Made by a program: the position numbers and the translations under genes. The notes beneath the pieces were generated by a model. The model was not told the DNA's origin. It worked only from the letters and a program-made list of their open reading frames with translations, and did not search any database. A stretch of DNA of 16,771 bases from assembly GCA_947623215.1 (NCBI GenBank), contig CANQGN010000013.1, positions 1 to 16,771 of the forward strand, written 5' to 3'. This DNA comes from an uncultured Clostridia bacterium (GTDB lineage: Bacteria > Bacillota > Clostridia > Oscillospirales > Acutalibacteraceae). This document shows positions 1 through 7,187 of this stretch, piece after piece (the first letter of the stretch is position 1; each line of letters begins with the position of its first letter).

Positions 1-99
1 CTCCGTCAGCATCCCACACTCCACAACATACTCTTCCGATTTTCCGGTCTCACATCATTGACAAATCTACATTTTTGTAAAAAGCCGGCGGGCGGGGGG
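1..99. other. Left-edge stretch, no supported gene
   Basis: This is the region downstream of the DUF5050-like gene. On the minus strand a GGCTTTTTAC run follows the stop codon, but I cannot draw a convincing terminator stem for it. Short minus-strand frames near the edge (for example an ATG at 12-10 preceded by a GGAG) leave the window after four codons and cannot be judged. Confidence 0.4.
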
Positions 100-1068
100 T
101 TACGGGTTCACAGGGGTTACCGTGGCCTCTTTGCTGCCCACGGTTACTTCAAACAGCTCGCCCTGCCCGGTATGGTAAAACAGCCGGCCGGCGGCCGAGT
201 AAAGATCTACCGCCTGCACCCCCCGCAGCAGCAGGCGTTCTTCCTCCGCCGCGTCTTCTACCGAGCGCAGCTGGCGCAGCCACAGCTCGTCGCCCTTCAG
301 GTAATACAGCTGGCCCCGCCCCCGGGCGTTTACGTCGTAAGTAAACACGGTGGCGGCAAGGGGCGAAAATTCCGCCGCTTCCCTTCGGCCGGCTTCTACG
401 GAAGCTAAGCGCTTCACTTCGCCCCCGTCGCAGTAAAACACGTCGTCCAGCGTGTAGAGCATTCGACTAATGCTCCCGCCCTCTGCCAGCACGGCAACGT
501 CGCTGCCGTCGGTACGCATACGGTACAAGGTGCGGCCGTCGGTATACACCACCAGGCGGTTGGCGGCCTCAAAGGCGGTTACGGTTACGTTGTCGCCGGT
601 CAGTCGGCTGCGGTGGCGGCCGTCGGTGCGTACTTTATACAGGCTGCCGTTTTGCAGGTAATAGAGCCACAGGCCGTTTACGCTCATAGAGGTAACGCCG
701 CGCTCGGGGCCGAGCGCCAGCGGCTGGCCGCCAAAGTAGCCCACGCGGTAAATGCCGCCGTCGCAGAGGTAATAAAGCCAGCCGTCATAGGGGTTCAGGC
801 AGCGCAGGTCGCCCTGCATGACCTCTTCCCGCTTGCCGGTTGCCCGCTCCTCGCGCACCAGCGCGCCGCCGGTTACAAAAAAGAGGTAGTCGTTGGTGGC
901 GCACAGCGTGCCGCCGTACTGATTGTTGCCGCTTAAATTGCTGCCCGAAAGCACGCCGGAATCATACGGTTCGGCCAAAATGCCAAAGAGCAGCGCGGCA
1001 ATGATAACCGCCGCCACCGCCAAAAAGGCATAAGAAATCCGCCGGGCGGAAGCCTCGTTGTTGTTCAT
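100..1068 (-). CDS. DUF5050-like membrane-anchored beta-propeller protein
   Basis: A 322-aa protein with one N-terminal membrane segment (about residues 12-31) and no cleavage site, so the rest probably faces outside. The body is built of repeated units of the type LYYLxNGSLYKVRTDG and LYRMRTDGSD, with many short Tyr/Gly/Asp strands. This is the pattern of DUF5050 and YWTD-like propellers found in clostridial surface proteins; the exact ligand is unknown. The start was chosen at the ATG at 1068 because a GGGGAGGGG ribosome binding site lies just before it and the ATG overlaps the TGA of the upstream gene (ATGA), which implies translational coupling. A longer frame reaching to 1302 runs through the upstream gene and lacks this support. 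It is the last gene of the scpA-scpB-gerW operon. Confidence 0.8.
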   Translation of the reverse strand: MNNNEASARRISYAFLAVAAVIIAALLFGILAEPYDSGVLSGSNLSGNNQYGGTLCATNDYLFFVTGGALVREERATGKREEVMQGDLRCLNPYDGWLYYLCDGGIYRVGYFGGQPLALGPERGVTSMSVNGLWLYYLQNGSLYKVRTDGRHRSRLTGDNVTVTAFEAANRLVVYTDGRTLYRMRTDGSDVAVLAEGGSISRMLYTLDDVFYCDGGEVKRLASVEAGRREAAEFSPLAATVFTYDVNARGRGQLYYLKGDELWLRQLRSVEDAAEEERLLLRGVQAVDLYSAAGRLFYHTGQGELFEVTVGSKEATVTPVNP

Positions 1069-1643
1069 GCCTGCCCCTCCCCCTGCTGCGGCCAAAGCGG
1101 CCTGCAAAGCTGCCGCAGCTTGTCGCAGCAGGCGGCAAAGGTTTCGCTGCCGAGCTGTTGCAGCTTTTCGTTCGCCTCGTCGCCGCACAGCATGGCAAAG
1201 GTGCGGCCCACGGCGGCCGGCAGCCCCTCGGGCGAGCGCAGCGCCAGGTGGTAAAAGGTAAGCGCCGCCGAATAGCCGGTGTGCTCGTAAGCCGCCGGGC
1301 AAAGCAGGCGAAAGCGCTCGTGGTAAGCCCGCAGCATTTCACGCGCCGGCAGGGCGTCGGCCTCTGCCTGCTCGCAGGCCAGCGTAACCGCCAGCGTGCA
1401 CAGCCAGCAGCGCTGGCGCAGAACTTCGGCCGCCATGCCCCCCGTTTGCAGCGAGGCGGCAAACTCTGCCATTTGCTCCCCCGCCTGCACGGCCTTTTGC
1501 AGCAGCCCGGTGGCGCTCGCCCGGCGCATATCCGAAAGGGCGCGGGTAAGCTCCTCGCCCGGTTCGGCCTTTTGCGGCGGGTCGGCGGGCACAATTTTCA
1601 TGTCAGAATCGTCTTCCGGCAGAGTAAACGCAGTTGGTTGCAC
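1065..1643 (-). CDS. Unknown 192-aa protein of the scpAB-gerW operon
   Basis: I do not recognise the family. The protein is soluble-looking, without signal peptide or membrane segment, rich in Ala, Leu, Gln and Glu, and likely all helical. It has several cysteines: a CxxC at about residues 79-82 (CWLC) and a CC pair near residue 170. The start is a GTG at 1643, supported by an AAAGGAGG ribosome binding site 8 nt upstream; the same frame has a later ATG with no such site. Its TGA overlaps the ATG of the DUF5050-like gene, so the two are probably translated together. The 54-nt gap to gerW upstream is the widest in this operon. Confidence 0.75.
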   Translation of the reverse strand: MQPTAFTLPEDDSDMKIVPADPPQKAEPGEELTRALSDMRRASATGLLQKAVQAGEQMAEFAASLQTGGMAAEVLRQRCWLCTLAVTLACEQAEADALPAREMLRAYHERFRLLCPAAYEHTGYSAALTFYHLALRSPEGLPAAVGRTFAMLCGDEANEKLQQLGSETFAACCDKLRQLCRPLWPQQGEGQA

Positions 1644-1651
1644 GGCAATCG

Positions 1652-1659
1652 CCTCCTTT
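1652..1659 (-). promoter_or_regulatory. Ribosome binding site deciding a GTG start
   Basis: AAAGGAGG on the minus strand, 8 nt before the GTG at 1643. It matches the anti-Shine-Dalgarno sequence fully and fixes the start of the unknown 192-aa protein. Confidence 0.85.
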
Positions 1660-1690
1660 ACGCGGCAGATAGGATTAGTCGACAGGCAAA

Positions 1691-1704
1691 GGGATAATTA
1701 TCCC
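1691..1704. repeat. Perfect 14-bp palindrome over the gerW stop codon
   Basis: GGGATAATTATCCC is a perfect inverted repeat without a loop that includes the TAA stop of gerW (1698-1700). With no loop and no T-run it does not look like a terminator. It could be a protein-binding site or chance. Confidence 0.5.
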
Positions 1705-2126
1705 TCCGCCGGGTGGTCGTCTTTGTTTTTTTGAAAGAGCTTTTTCACCTGTTCCAGCAGCTCGGGCGCCATAACAATGGCCCGCTCGGCCGCGCCCATG
1801 GCTACCTCGCCGCTGGCCGCCGGGGTAATGGGCAGCACTTCTACCTGCCCCTCGCGCACGGCCAAAAAGGCGACCGGCGTTACCGTAACGCCGCCCCCGC
1901 CGCCGCCGCCAAACAGCCCGCCGCTGGTTTTAGAGGGAAAATCGCTTCCCCCCGAGGCAAAGCCGCAGGCCATTTTAGAAACGGGAATCAGCGTGACCTC
2001 CCCCACTGTAATGGGGTCGCCGATAATGGTGCCGCTGTCGGCCATCGCCCGCATTTTTTCCACCGTAATGTCCAGCATGGCGCCCACTTTGTTTGGGGAG
2101 CCGCCGGGAGTTTTCGCATCGTTCAT
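1698..2126 (-). CDS. gerW: GerW/YtfJ family sporulation protein
   Basis: A 142-aa protein of the Spore_YtfJ family. In Bacillus subtilis GerW is a spore coat-associated protein needed for germination with L-alanine; its biochemical action is not settled. Family signs are the N-terminal helix (about residues 16-31) followed by TIIGDPITVGEVTLIPVSK, the Gly-rich run at residues 73-79, and the VTVTPVAFLAV strand after it. The length is normal for the family. The ATG at 2126 overlaps the TGA of the DUF2953 gene in an ATGA, implying translational coupling. Its presence next to scpAB and a DUF2953 gene is a common clostridial arrangement, and it points to an endospore-forming ancestry. Confidence 0.92.
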   Translation of the reverse strand: MNDAKTPGGSPNKVGAMLDITVEKMRAMADSGTIIGDPITVGEVTLIPVSKMACGFASGGSDFPSKTSGGLFGGGGGGGVTVTPVAFLAVREGQVEVLPITPAASGEVAMGAAERAIVMAPELLEQVKKLFQKNKDDHPAEG

Positions 2127-2722
2127 GCCGTGATACCCTCTTTCTTGATTTTAATAAAGTCCAAAAGCCACCGCAAGGCGGCGTAAAGCGCCCCGCCAAG
2201 GGGCAAATACACGGCGACGCGCCCTTCTACAAGCGAGCGCTGCCGCGCGTAATCACACCGAATCGTCACCCGGGGGCGCACCAGCCGCAGCGAGGCGGCA
2301 AGCGCCCCGAGCGCCGGGTAAAGCAACGCGCACACCCGGCCGTATTGCAGCGCGGCGTCGGCCGCGTCTTCCCCCGCTATGAGCGCTGTTACCCGCAGCC
2401 GGGTGAGCCGCCCGGCAAAGAGCCGCCGCACCAGCGCGGGCAGGGTTTCAAACAGCGCCAGCAGCTGCCCGGCCTGCCGCAGGGCGCCGCCCGGTTTTTC
2501 TGTTTCTTCTCCCCCGGCGGGGGGCGGGTTTTTGGAGTTGCGTTTGGGGCGTTTTTCCCGTTTTTCCCCGTTTGCCGGTTTTTCTTTCGGCGGCAGCAGC
2601 CGCAGGGGCACCAATACAATCCACAGCCGCACCCTGCCCTTGCCCGCGTGGTAGCGGGCGCTCAGGGTTAGGGGGGCCAGCAGCACCGCCGCCGTAACGG
2701 CGGCCGCTATCAGCCAGCCCAC
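2123..2722 (-). CDS. DUF2953 family membrane protein
   Basis: A 199-aa protein with one N-terminal membrane segment (about residues 3-22), then the strand pattern GRVRLWIVLVPLRLLP typical of DUF2953. A charged Lys/Pro/Glu linker (about 45-80) follows, and then a C-terminal half with a LGGALYAALRWLLDFIK helix. In B. subtilis the DUF2953 gene ytfI is the partner of gerW (ytfJ), and the same pair is seen here, overlapping by 4 nt. It probably acts with GerW in the spore or forespore envelope, but the biochemical role is unknown. The start at 2722 lies 4 nt after the scpB stop. Confidence 0.85.
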   Translation of the reverse strand: MGWLIAAAVTAAVLLAPLTLSARYHAGKGRVRLWIVLVPLRLLPPKEKPANGEKREKRPKRNSKNPPPAGGEETEKPGGALRQAGQLLALFETLPALVRRLFAGRLTRLRVTALIAGEDAADAALQYGRVCALLYPALGALAASLRLVRPRVTIRCDYARQRSLVEGRVAVYLPLGGALYAALRWLLDFIKIKKEGITA

Positions 2723-2726
2723 GGCG

Positions 2727-3284
2727 CTACTCCGTCGCCGAATCGCCGGCAGATTCCTCCGCTTCGGGCGACTCGGGGGTAGGCACGGGGGGTAAATCTT
2801 CTAAGGAAGCAAGCGAAAAGCACCGGAGAAAATGGGGGGTGGTGCGGTAAAGCAGCGGCCGCCCCGGCAAATCCAGCCGACCGCACTCTTCTATTAACTC
2901 TTTTTCGGTCAGGGTGGCCAGCACGCCGCCGCAGTCGACCCCCCGCACCTGCTCTACGTAAGCCCGGGTAACCGGCTGGTGGTAGGCCACCACCGCCAGC
3001 GCCTCCAGCGCCGCCTGAGAGAGCGGGGCAGCCCGCCGCAGCTCCAACAGCCGCCGCACCGCCTCGGCATGGGCGGGCAGGGTGGTAAGCTGGTAGCAGT
3101 CGCCCAGCCGCACCACCGCAAGGCCGCTGCCGGTTTCACACAGCCGTTTTTGCAGCGCCTCGGCCGCCTGCTCGACCAGCCCCTCCGGCTGCCCCAGCGC
3201 CTCCGCCAGCCGGGCGAGCGGCATGGGGTCGCCGCCGGCAAACAGCAGCGCCTCCAGCGCGGGGGCCAGCGCGTTTTGGGTCAT
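2727..3284 (-). CDS. scpB: Segregation and condensation protein B (ScpB)
   Basis: A 185-aa subunit of the SMC-ScpA-ScpB condensin, which compacts and separates newly copied origins. ScpB dimers bind the middle of ScpA. The protein consists of two winged-helix domains. Family motifs are LSQAALEALAVVAYHQPVTR (about 88-107), the RG in EQVRGV (114-115), and GRPLLYRTT (141-149). The acidic Pro/Glu/Ser tail (about 163-185) is usual. A strong AAGGAGGAG ribosome binding site lies inside the end of scpA, whose stop is 3 nt before this ATG, so the two subunits are made together. Confidence 0.96.
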   Translation of the reverse strand: MTQNALAPALEALLFAGGDPMPLARLAEALGQPEGLVEQAAEALQKRLCETGSGLAVVRLGDCYQLTTLPAHAEAVRRLLELRRAAPLSQAALEALAVVAYHQPVTRAYVEQVRGVDCGGVLATLTEKELIEECGRLDLPGRPLLYRTTPHFLRCFSLASLEDLPPVPTPESPEAEESAGDSATE

Positions 3285-3287
3285 GCC

Positions 3288-3992
3288 TTACTCCTCCTTT
3301 TTTACCAGCGAAAGCTCCTCTTGGTCGTTTAGCCGCACCCGGCGCTCGCGAATGAGCTCCAGCACCGCCAAAAAGGTGGCCACCGCCTCGGAACGGTTTT
3401 CAGACGCCGCAAAAAGCGACCGGAGCCCCACCTTTTTTTGGCGCAGCATACGCCGCAGCACGTACACAATGCGAGAAGAAACCGAAATGACCTTGCGCCG
3501 CACCAGCGGGGTAAAGGCCGACTCCGGCGGGGGCAGGCGGCGGCGCCCCCGCCCCACGGCCGAAAGGTAGGCTTCCAGCAGCGCTTCAGGCGGGTGGGTG
3601 CGGGCATAAGCCGCTTGCCGGGGCGGGGGCGAGGGGGGGCGCACATAGCGCAAAAACCCCTCGGTACGGCCGCCCAGCTCCGCCGCCAGGGCGCGGCAGG
3701 TCTGGTACTCCAGCAGCTCGTCCGCCAGTTCCTCCCGCAGCGCCTCGGCTTCCTCCGGCTTTGGCAGTAGAGACGCGGACTTCATATACACCAGCCGGGC
3801 CGCCATTTCTAAAAATTCGCTGGCGACGGCCAGCTGCCCCTCTTGCCACAGGCGAATTTGCTCCATATACTGGTCGACCAGCTGCACCAGCGGAATTTCA
3901 TAAATGCTCAGTTTATTTTTGGCGAGCAGCTGCAACAGCAAATCCAGCGGGCCCTCAAACTGCTCGAGTTTAAACGAAAGCGCCTGCTCCAT
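3288..3992 (-). CDS. scpA: Segregation and condensation protein A (ScpA kleisin)
   Basis: A 234-aa kleisin of the SMC condensin complex. It bridges the two SMC heads and recruits ScpB. Recognised by the N-terminal FEGPLDLLL (residues 12-20), NKLSIYEIPLVQLVDQYM after it, and the helix EFLEMAARLVYMKSASLLP (59-77), followed by a variable middle rich in Arg and Pro (about 110-150) and a C-terminal winged helix that binds the SMC head. The length is in the usual range. It sits between the M50 protease gene (4-nt gap) and scpB (3-nt gap). smc itself is not in this window. Confidence 0.96.
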   Translation of the reverse strand: MEQALSFKLEQFEGPLDLLLQLLAKNKLSIYEIPLVQLVDQYMEQIRLWQEGQLAVASEFLEMAARLVYMKSASLLPKPEEAEALREELADELLEYQTCRALAAELGGRTEGFLRYVRPPSPPPRQAAYARTHPPEALLEAYLSAVGRGRRRLPPPESAFTPLVRRKVISVSSRIVYVLRRMLRQKKVGLRSLFAASENRSEAVATFLAVLELIRERRVRLNDQEELSLVKKEE

Positions 3993-3996
3993 GGCG

Positions 3997-4731
3997 TTAC
4001 AAAAGCCTAAAGGGCAGCTCCGCCAGCCACTGCATGGCGCTCATGACCGCCGAGCGCAAATAGGCGAGCGGCACATTTAACACGCCGGTAAAGAGCAGCA
4101 AAAACAGCCCCAGCACAATGTACCGCTCGTAGGCCATGATTTGGTAATACAGGCGGTTGGGCAGCAGCGCGGTCAGCAGGCGGGAACCGTCCAGCGGGGG
4201 AACCGGCAGCAAATTAAAGACCGCCAGCCCCACGTTAATTGAGGCAATCGAAGTGAAAAGAAAATAGAAAAACTGCACGATCAGCCCCACGGTAGAAAGC
4301 TGCGTGGCGTTTGGCGCCAGCATAATGGCCGCAAGGCCGGTGTGCGCCGTGGCAAACAGCAGCCCGTTTGCCAGCAGCAGCGCCGCCAGGCCCATGAGCA
4401 AATTGGCCAGCGGCCCGGCCAGAGCGGTTAAGGCCATGTCGCGCTTGGGATTTTTAAAATTGCGGGCGTTTACCGGCACGGGTTTGGCCCAGCCGAAGCC
4501 CACCAGCAAAATAAGCACCGCGCCCAGCCAGTCTACGTGGCGCATGGGGTTAAGCGACAGCCGCCCCATGTTTTGGGCGGTGGGGTCGCCGAGCTTTCTC
4601 GCCGCCCAGCCGTGGGCGTATTCGTGAAAGGGCAGCACCAAAAAGACCACCGCCATCACGCTTACGGTATAGGCCAAAGCGCCCAGGTAGTCGTGCGCTT
4701 GCAAGTATTGAAAAATGGGGAAGCCCCGCAT
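3997..4731 (-). CDS. Site-2 protease family (M50) membrane metalloprotease
   Basis: A 244-aa protein of the short YwhC-like M50 group, with about six membrane segments. The zinc and catalytic motif HEYAH is at residues 36-40 (HExxH). The third zinc ligand is the Asp in NLLPVPPLDGSR (D181). NPMRHVDWLGA (about 61-71) is the conserved loop of this group. No PDZ domain is present, unlike RseP. It should cut membrane-embedded segments; the substrate is unknown. The start was set at the ATG at 4731 rather than one seven codons upstream, because an AAGGAGG lies 8 nt before it. It is the first gene of the operon with scpA, an order common in Clostridia. Confidence 0.93.
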   Translation of the reverse strand: MRGFPIFQYLQAHDYLGALAYTVSVMAVVFLVLPFHEYAHGWAARKLGDPTAQNMGRLSLNPMRHVDWLGAVLILLVGFGWAKPVPVNARNFKNPKRDMALTALAGPLANLLMGLAALLLANGLLFATAHTGLAAIMLAPNATQLSTVGLIVQFFYFLFTSIASINVGLAVFNLLPVPPLDGSRLLTALLPNRLYYQIMAYERYIVLGLFLLLFTGVLNVPLAYLRSAVMSAMQWLAELPFRLL

Positions 4732-4739
4732 GGACGTAT

Positions 4740-4746
4740 CCTCCTT
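4740..4746 (-). promoter_or_regulatory. Ribosome binding site deciding the M50 start
   Basis: AAGGAGG on the minus strand, 8 nt before the ATG at 4731. It lies downstream of the alternative in-frame ATG at 4752, which therefore is unlikely to be used. Confidence 0.85.
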
Positions 4747-4797
4747 ATGCAAAGGCGGGCCAAAGCCCGGGTCGCCCCGGCCCCGCTCTTTACCGCT

Positions 4798-4826
4798 ATT
4801 ATACTAAAATATTGCCCAAAATACAA
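4798..4826 (-). promoter_or_regulatory. SigmaA-type promoter of the M50-scpAB-gerW operon
   Basis: On the minus strand TTGTAT (4826-4821), a 17-nt spacer and a perfect TATAAT (4803-4798), about 65 nt before the M50 start codon. Spacing and -10 are consensus, the -35 matches 4 of 6. No operator repeat is visible nearby. Confidence 0.75.
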
Positions 4827-4896
4827 GACCCAAAACCGCCGGAGCAAGAAAATGCCCGCCCCCGGCCATACTAATGGTAAGGAAGGAGGTGAGAAT

Positions 4897-5073
4897 ATGA
4901 CAAACAAACCGGCCAAACGGGCGCCCGGCAAGCCGGGGGAAAGCCGGCGGCTGCCCGGGGGCAACCCGGGGCGGGCCATGCGGCGGGCGGGGGATGCAAC
5001 CGACCCGCTGGGCAGCTACACCGGCACGCCCCATGGCGGCGGCGAACCGGAGCAGGACCCGGACGATTTATAA
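4897..5073 (+). CDS. Small 58-aa clostridial protein with SYTG motif
   Basis: A 58-aa protein, basic and Gly/Pro-rich in the first half and acidic at the end. A strong AAGGAGGT (4883-4890) lies 6 nt before the ATG at 4897, which fixes the start. A much longer frame from 4537 has no such support. The C-terminal half carries TDPLGSYTGTP and ends in an acidic EPEQDPDDL. From memory, short clostridial proteins with a D-x-x-GSYTG core and an acidic end recur in many genomes without known function; I cannot confirm this here. No membrane segment or signal. It is transcribed away from the M50 operon and ends 26 nt before the convergent 59-aa gene. Confidence 0.75.
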   Translation: MTNKPAKRAPGKPGESRRLPGGNPGRAMRRAGDATDPLGSYTGTPHGGGEPEQDPDDL

Positions 5074-5099
5074 GAGAAACCGGGTGGAACTGTCTCCCC

Positions 5100-5279
5100 C
5101 TACTGTCTCCGCGCTAAACGGTAATCGTCCCGCGGGCGAAAGTAGGGGCATTCCCACCGGCTGAAGGCGGCGCGGCGTTCGGCGTCGTCCATGTCCAGCT
5201 CTATTTGGCAGACCTCTTCGCCGTATTCTTCGTCAAACTCAAAATAATCGCATTGTTCGCAGGCGGTCGCTTGCGGCAT
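5100..5279 (-). CDS. Small cysteine-motif protein (DUF6472-like)
   Basis: A 59-aa protein. It begins MPQATACEQCDYFEFDEEYG and continues with an EVCQIELDMDD segment, then WECPYFRPRDDYRLARRQ. Cysteines at residues 7, 10, 24 and 44 form a CxxC plus two single Cys, a layout that suggests a small metal-binding (zinc) fold. It resembles the short acidic DUF6472 proteins of Clostridia (CENC..YDEE..YYVC...CPYY). The function is unknown. GAGGTG lies 7 nt before the ATG at 5279, supporting the start. It is convergent with the 58-aa gene and divergent from nagA, whose promoter lies about 50 nt upstream of it. Confidence 0.8.
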   Translation of the reverse strand: MPQATACEQCDYFEFDEEYGEEVCQIELDMDDAERRAAFSRWECPYFRPRDDYRLARRQ

Positions 5280-5327
5280 GGCTTTTCACCTCGTTTTGGG
5301 TTTTCCCTTTCCCTTCTCCCCGCCCGG

Positions 5328-5356
5328 TTGACAACCCCCCGCCCGCATGGTACAAT
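5328..5356 (+). promoter_or_regulatory. Near-consensus promoter of nagA
   Basis: TTGACA (5328-5333), 17-nt spacer, TACAAT (5351-5356). Transcription would start near 5363, about 40 nt before the TTG start codon. No clear catabolite-response element or operator was identified. Confidence 0.88.
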
Positions 5357-5402
5357 TTGGGCAAAGAGGTTAAATTTTAAACCGAAAAAAGGGGCGACGG
5401 GG

Positions 5403-6476
5403 TTGGACGTTTACAAAAACGCGCTGTTGTACGGCAAACCGACGGATTTTGGGGTAGAAAACGGCCGGTTCGCCTTTGTAAAACCCTGCCCGGCGCCGGG
5501 GGTAGATTTGCAGGGCGCCCGGTTGATCCCCGGGCTGATAGACCTGCACACCCACGGGGCCATGGGGGCGGACGTAATGGACGGCGGCGACGCGCTTTCC
5601 GTGATGAGCGAATTCTTTTTAAAAGGCGGGGTCACCGCCTTTTACCCCGCCACCATGGCGGCAGAGAAAGACCGGCTGGCGGCGGTAACCGACCGGCTGC
5701 CGGACCTGCCGGGGGCGGCGGCGCCGGGGTATCACTTAGAAGGGCCGGTGCTTTCTCCCCGCTACAGAGGCGCCCACTCCCTGCCGCCGGTAGAACAGGC
5801 CCGCGCGGCGGATTTGCCCGGCTTTGCGCACTTGAAGCTGGTAACGCTGGCGCCCGAGCAGCCGGGGGCGCTGGCGGTTATTCCCACCCTTTCGGGGAGG
5901 GCGGCGGTTTGCCTGGGGCACACCGGCTGCGACTATGACCTCGCCCGCAGCGCCTTTCAGGCCGGGGCGGTTTGCGTAACCCACGCGCTCAACGCCATGG
6001 CCCCCCCGCACCACCGCCAGCCGGGCTTACTTGGGGCGGCGGTAACCGAGCGGGCTTACGCGCAGGTGATTTGCGACGGCGTGCACCTGCACCCCGCCGC
6101 CGTGCTTTCGCTTTACCGGCTGTTTGGCCCCCGCCGCATGGTGCTCATTACCGACTCTATGCGGGCGACCGGCCTGCCGGACGGCCGCTATGACCTCGGC
6201 GGTCGGCCGGTTACCGTAACAGGCGGGCAGGCGCGGGGAGAAGACGGGCGCCTTGCCGGCAGCACGGCAACGCTGCTGCAATGCGTACAAAAGGCCGTTG
6301 CCTTTGGCATTCCCCCCCGCGCGGCGCTGCGCATGGCCACCGCCACCCCCGCCGAGATGATGGGGCTGAACAAGGGCAAAATCGCCCCGGGATACGACGC
6401 CGACTGCGCCCTGCTGCGAGCAGACGGCCGGGTGGCCGCCGCCATGGTAGGCGGCCGACTAACCCGGTTTGACTGA
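5403..6476 (+). CDS. nagA: N-acetylglucosamine-6-phosphate deacetylase
   Basis: A 357-aa amidohydrolase-fold enzyme that removes acetate from GlcNAc-6-phosphate, giving GlcN-6-P for glycolysis or cell-wall recycling. Metal and catalytic positions are visible: HxH in LIDLHTHG (H49, H51), the Glu of GYHLEGP (E113), His of LGHTG (H173), His of VTHALNAM (H194), and the catalytic Asp of LITDS (D251). The start is a TTG at 5403 with a moderate AAAGGGG 8 nt upstream. The open frame reaches back to 5205, but that part lies upstream of the promoter and inside the opposite 59-aa gene. Length and N-terminus (short strand, then GR) fit the family. No nagB or transporter is next to it, so it appears as a single-gene unit with its own terminator. 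Confidence 0.94.
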   Translation: MDVYKNALLYGKPTDFGVENGRFAFVKPCPAPGVDLQGARLIPGLIDLHTHGAMGADVMDGGDALSVMSEFFLKGGVTAFYPATMAAEKDRLAAVTDRLPDLPGAAAPGYHLEGPVLSPRYRGAHSLPPVEQARAADLPGFAHLKLVTLAPEQPGALAVIPTLSGRAAVCLGHTGCDYDLARSAFQAGAVCVTHALNAMAPPHHRQPGLLGAAVTERAYAQVICDGVHLHPAAVLSLYRLFGPRRMVLITDSMRATGLPDGRYDLGGRPVTVTGGQARGEDGRLAGSTATLLQCVQKAVAFGIPPRAALRMATATPAEMMGLNKGKIAPGYDADCALLRADGRVAAAMVGGRLTRFD

Positions 6477-6497
6477 GTTTTTCATCTTTATATGGTA

Positions 6498-6538
6498 AAA
6501 ACCGCCCCGGCTGCACTTTTGCGCGGGGCGGCTTTTTT
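6498..6538. terminator. Bidirectional terminator between nagA and the zinc-ribbon gene
   Basis: Stem CCGCCCCG (6502-6509) with CGGGGCGG (6524-6531), a loop of 14 nt, and a run of six T (6533-6538). An A-run (6497-6501) on the other side gives the T-run for the minus strand. It lies between two convergent genes. Confidence 0.9.
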
Positions 6539-6541
6539 GCG

Positions 6542-7147
6542 TTACACCCGGGGGAAAATTTTATCCAGTATGGGCAGCCGCACGGCTTTGCCGTTGGCGA
6601 CATTTACAATGCCCACCACCATCAGCGCCAAAAAGAAGAGCGATACCAGCGCCTGCAAAACGCTGAGAAGCACATGCAGCGGGTAAAACAGGAAGGAATG
6701 GAAAATCGCCTGTAAAACCATTAGCCCCAGCCCGAGCACCGTGCTGCACAAAAAGAGCAGCCCGCCCTGCCGGGCGTGGAACTGGGCGAAGGGGGAGTCT
6801 TTGGCCGCCAGCAGCGGTACCAAAAACAAAATAGAAATATACCCTACTATGGCAATGCCCTTATTGCGGGCAATATCGTCCGCCGCGTAATGGGCTGTCT
6901 CGTCCGTTCCATAAGCAAACGACCCCTGCGCGGTGGGGTTGGCGCCGGGCTGAAAAGGCGCGCCGCCCGGTTTTTCCTGTCCCTGCCCCTGCCCCTGCGG
7001 CCCCGTGTTGGGCGCGGGGGCGGATTGCCCCTGCGGCTGTGCCGCCTGCGGTTGTGCCGCCTGCTGCGCGGCCGTCGGCTGGCCGCAGGCAGGGCAAAAC
7101 TCCGCCTGTTCGGGCAGCTGCCCGCCGCATTTCGTACAAAACGCCAT
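6542..7147 (-). CDS. Zinc-ribbon membrane protein (DUF4870-like)
   Basis: A 201-aa protein. The N-terminal zinc ribbon has C4xxC7 and C18xxC21. A disordered Gln/Pro/Gly/Ala linker (about 24-75) follows. The C-terminal part holds three membrane segments (about 98-114, 129-150, 158-182) with the FAQFHARQGGLLFL motif typical of DUF4870-type proteins. Function of the group is unknown; the ribbon should be cytoplasmic. A perfect AAAAGGAGG ribosome binding site precedes the ATG at 7147. It follows the URO-D-type gene with a 40-nt gap and no visible terminator between them, so it may be the last gene of that unit. Confidence 0.88.
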   Translation of the reverse strand: MAFCTKCGGQLPEQAEFCPACGQPTAAQQAAQPQAAQPQGQSAPAPNTGPQGQGQGQEKPGGAPFQPGANPTAQGSFAYGTDETAHYAADDIARNKGIAIVGYISILFLVPLLAAKDSPFAQFHARQGGLLFLCSTVLGLGLMVLQAIFHSFLFYPLHVLLSVLQALVSLFFLALMVVGIVNVANGKAVRLPILDKIFPRV

Positions 7148-7187
7148 GTTGCATCCTCCTTTTATTGCTTTGCTGTTTCCGCTACGT

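Noticed and set aside
1..12. Possible start of a gene on the minus strand (ATG at 12-10 after GGAG)
   Set aside because: Only four codons lie in the window, so it cannot be tested.
962..1594. Long minus-strand frame of 210 codons
   Set aside because: It overlaps two well-supported genes in another frame, is rich in Arg, Pro and Cys as expected for an out-of-frame reading in GC-rich DNA, and has no ribosome binding site.
1158..2186. Plus-strand frames of 157 and 179 codons over the gerW region
   Set aside because: Both are antisense to supported genes, with biased composition and no ribosome binding sites.
5089..5110. Nine-base direct repeat ACTGTCTCC (twice, 13 nt apart)
   Set aside because: It is too short to mean insertion-site duplication; no element lies between the copies.
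5205..5402. N-terminal extension of nagA
   Set aside because: It would begin upstream of the nagA promoter and lies across the opposite 59-aa gene; the family N-terminus starts at the TTG at 5403.
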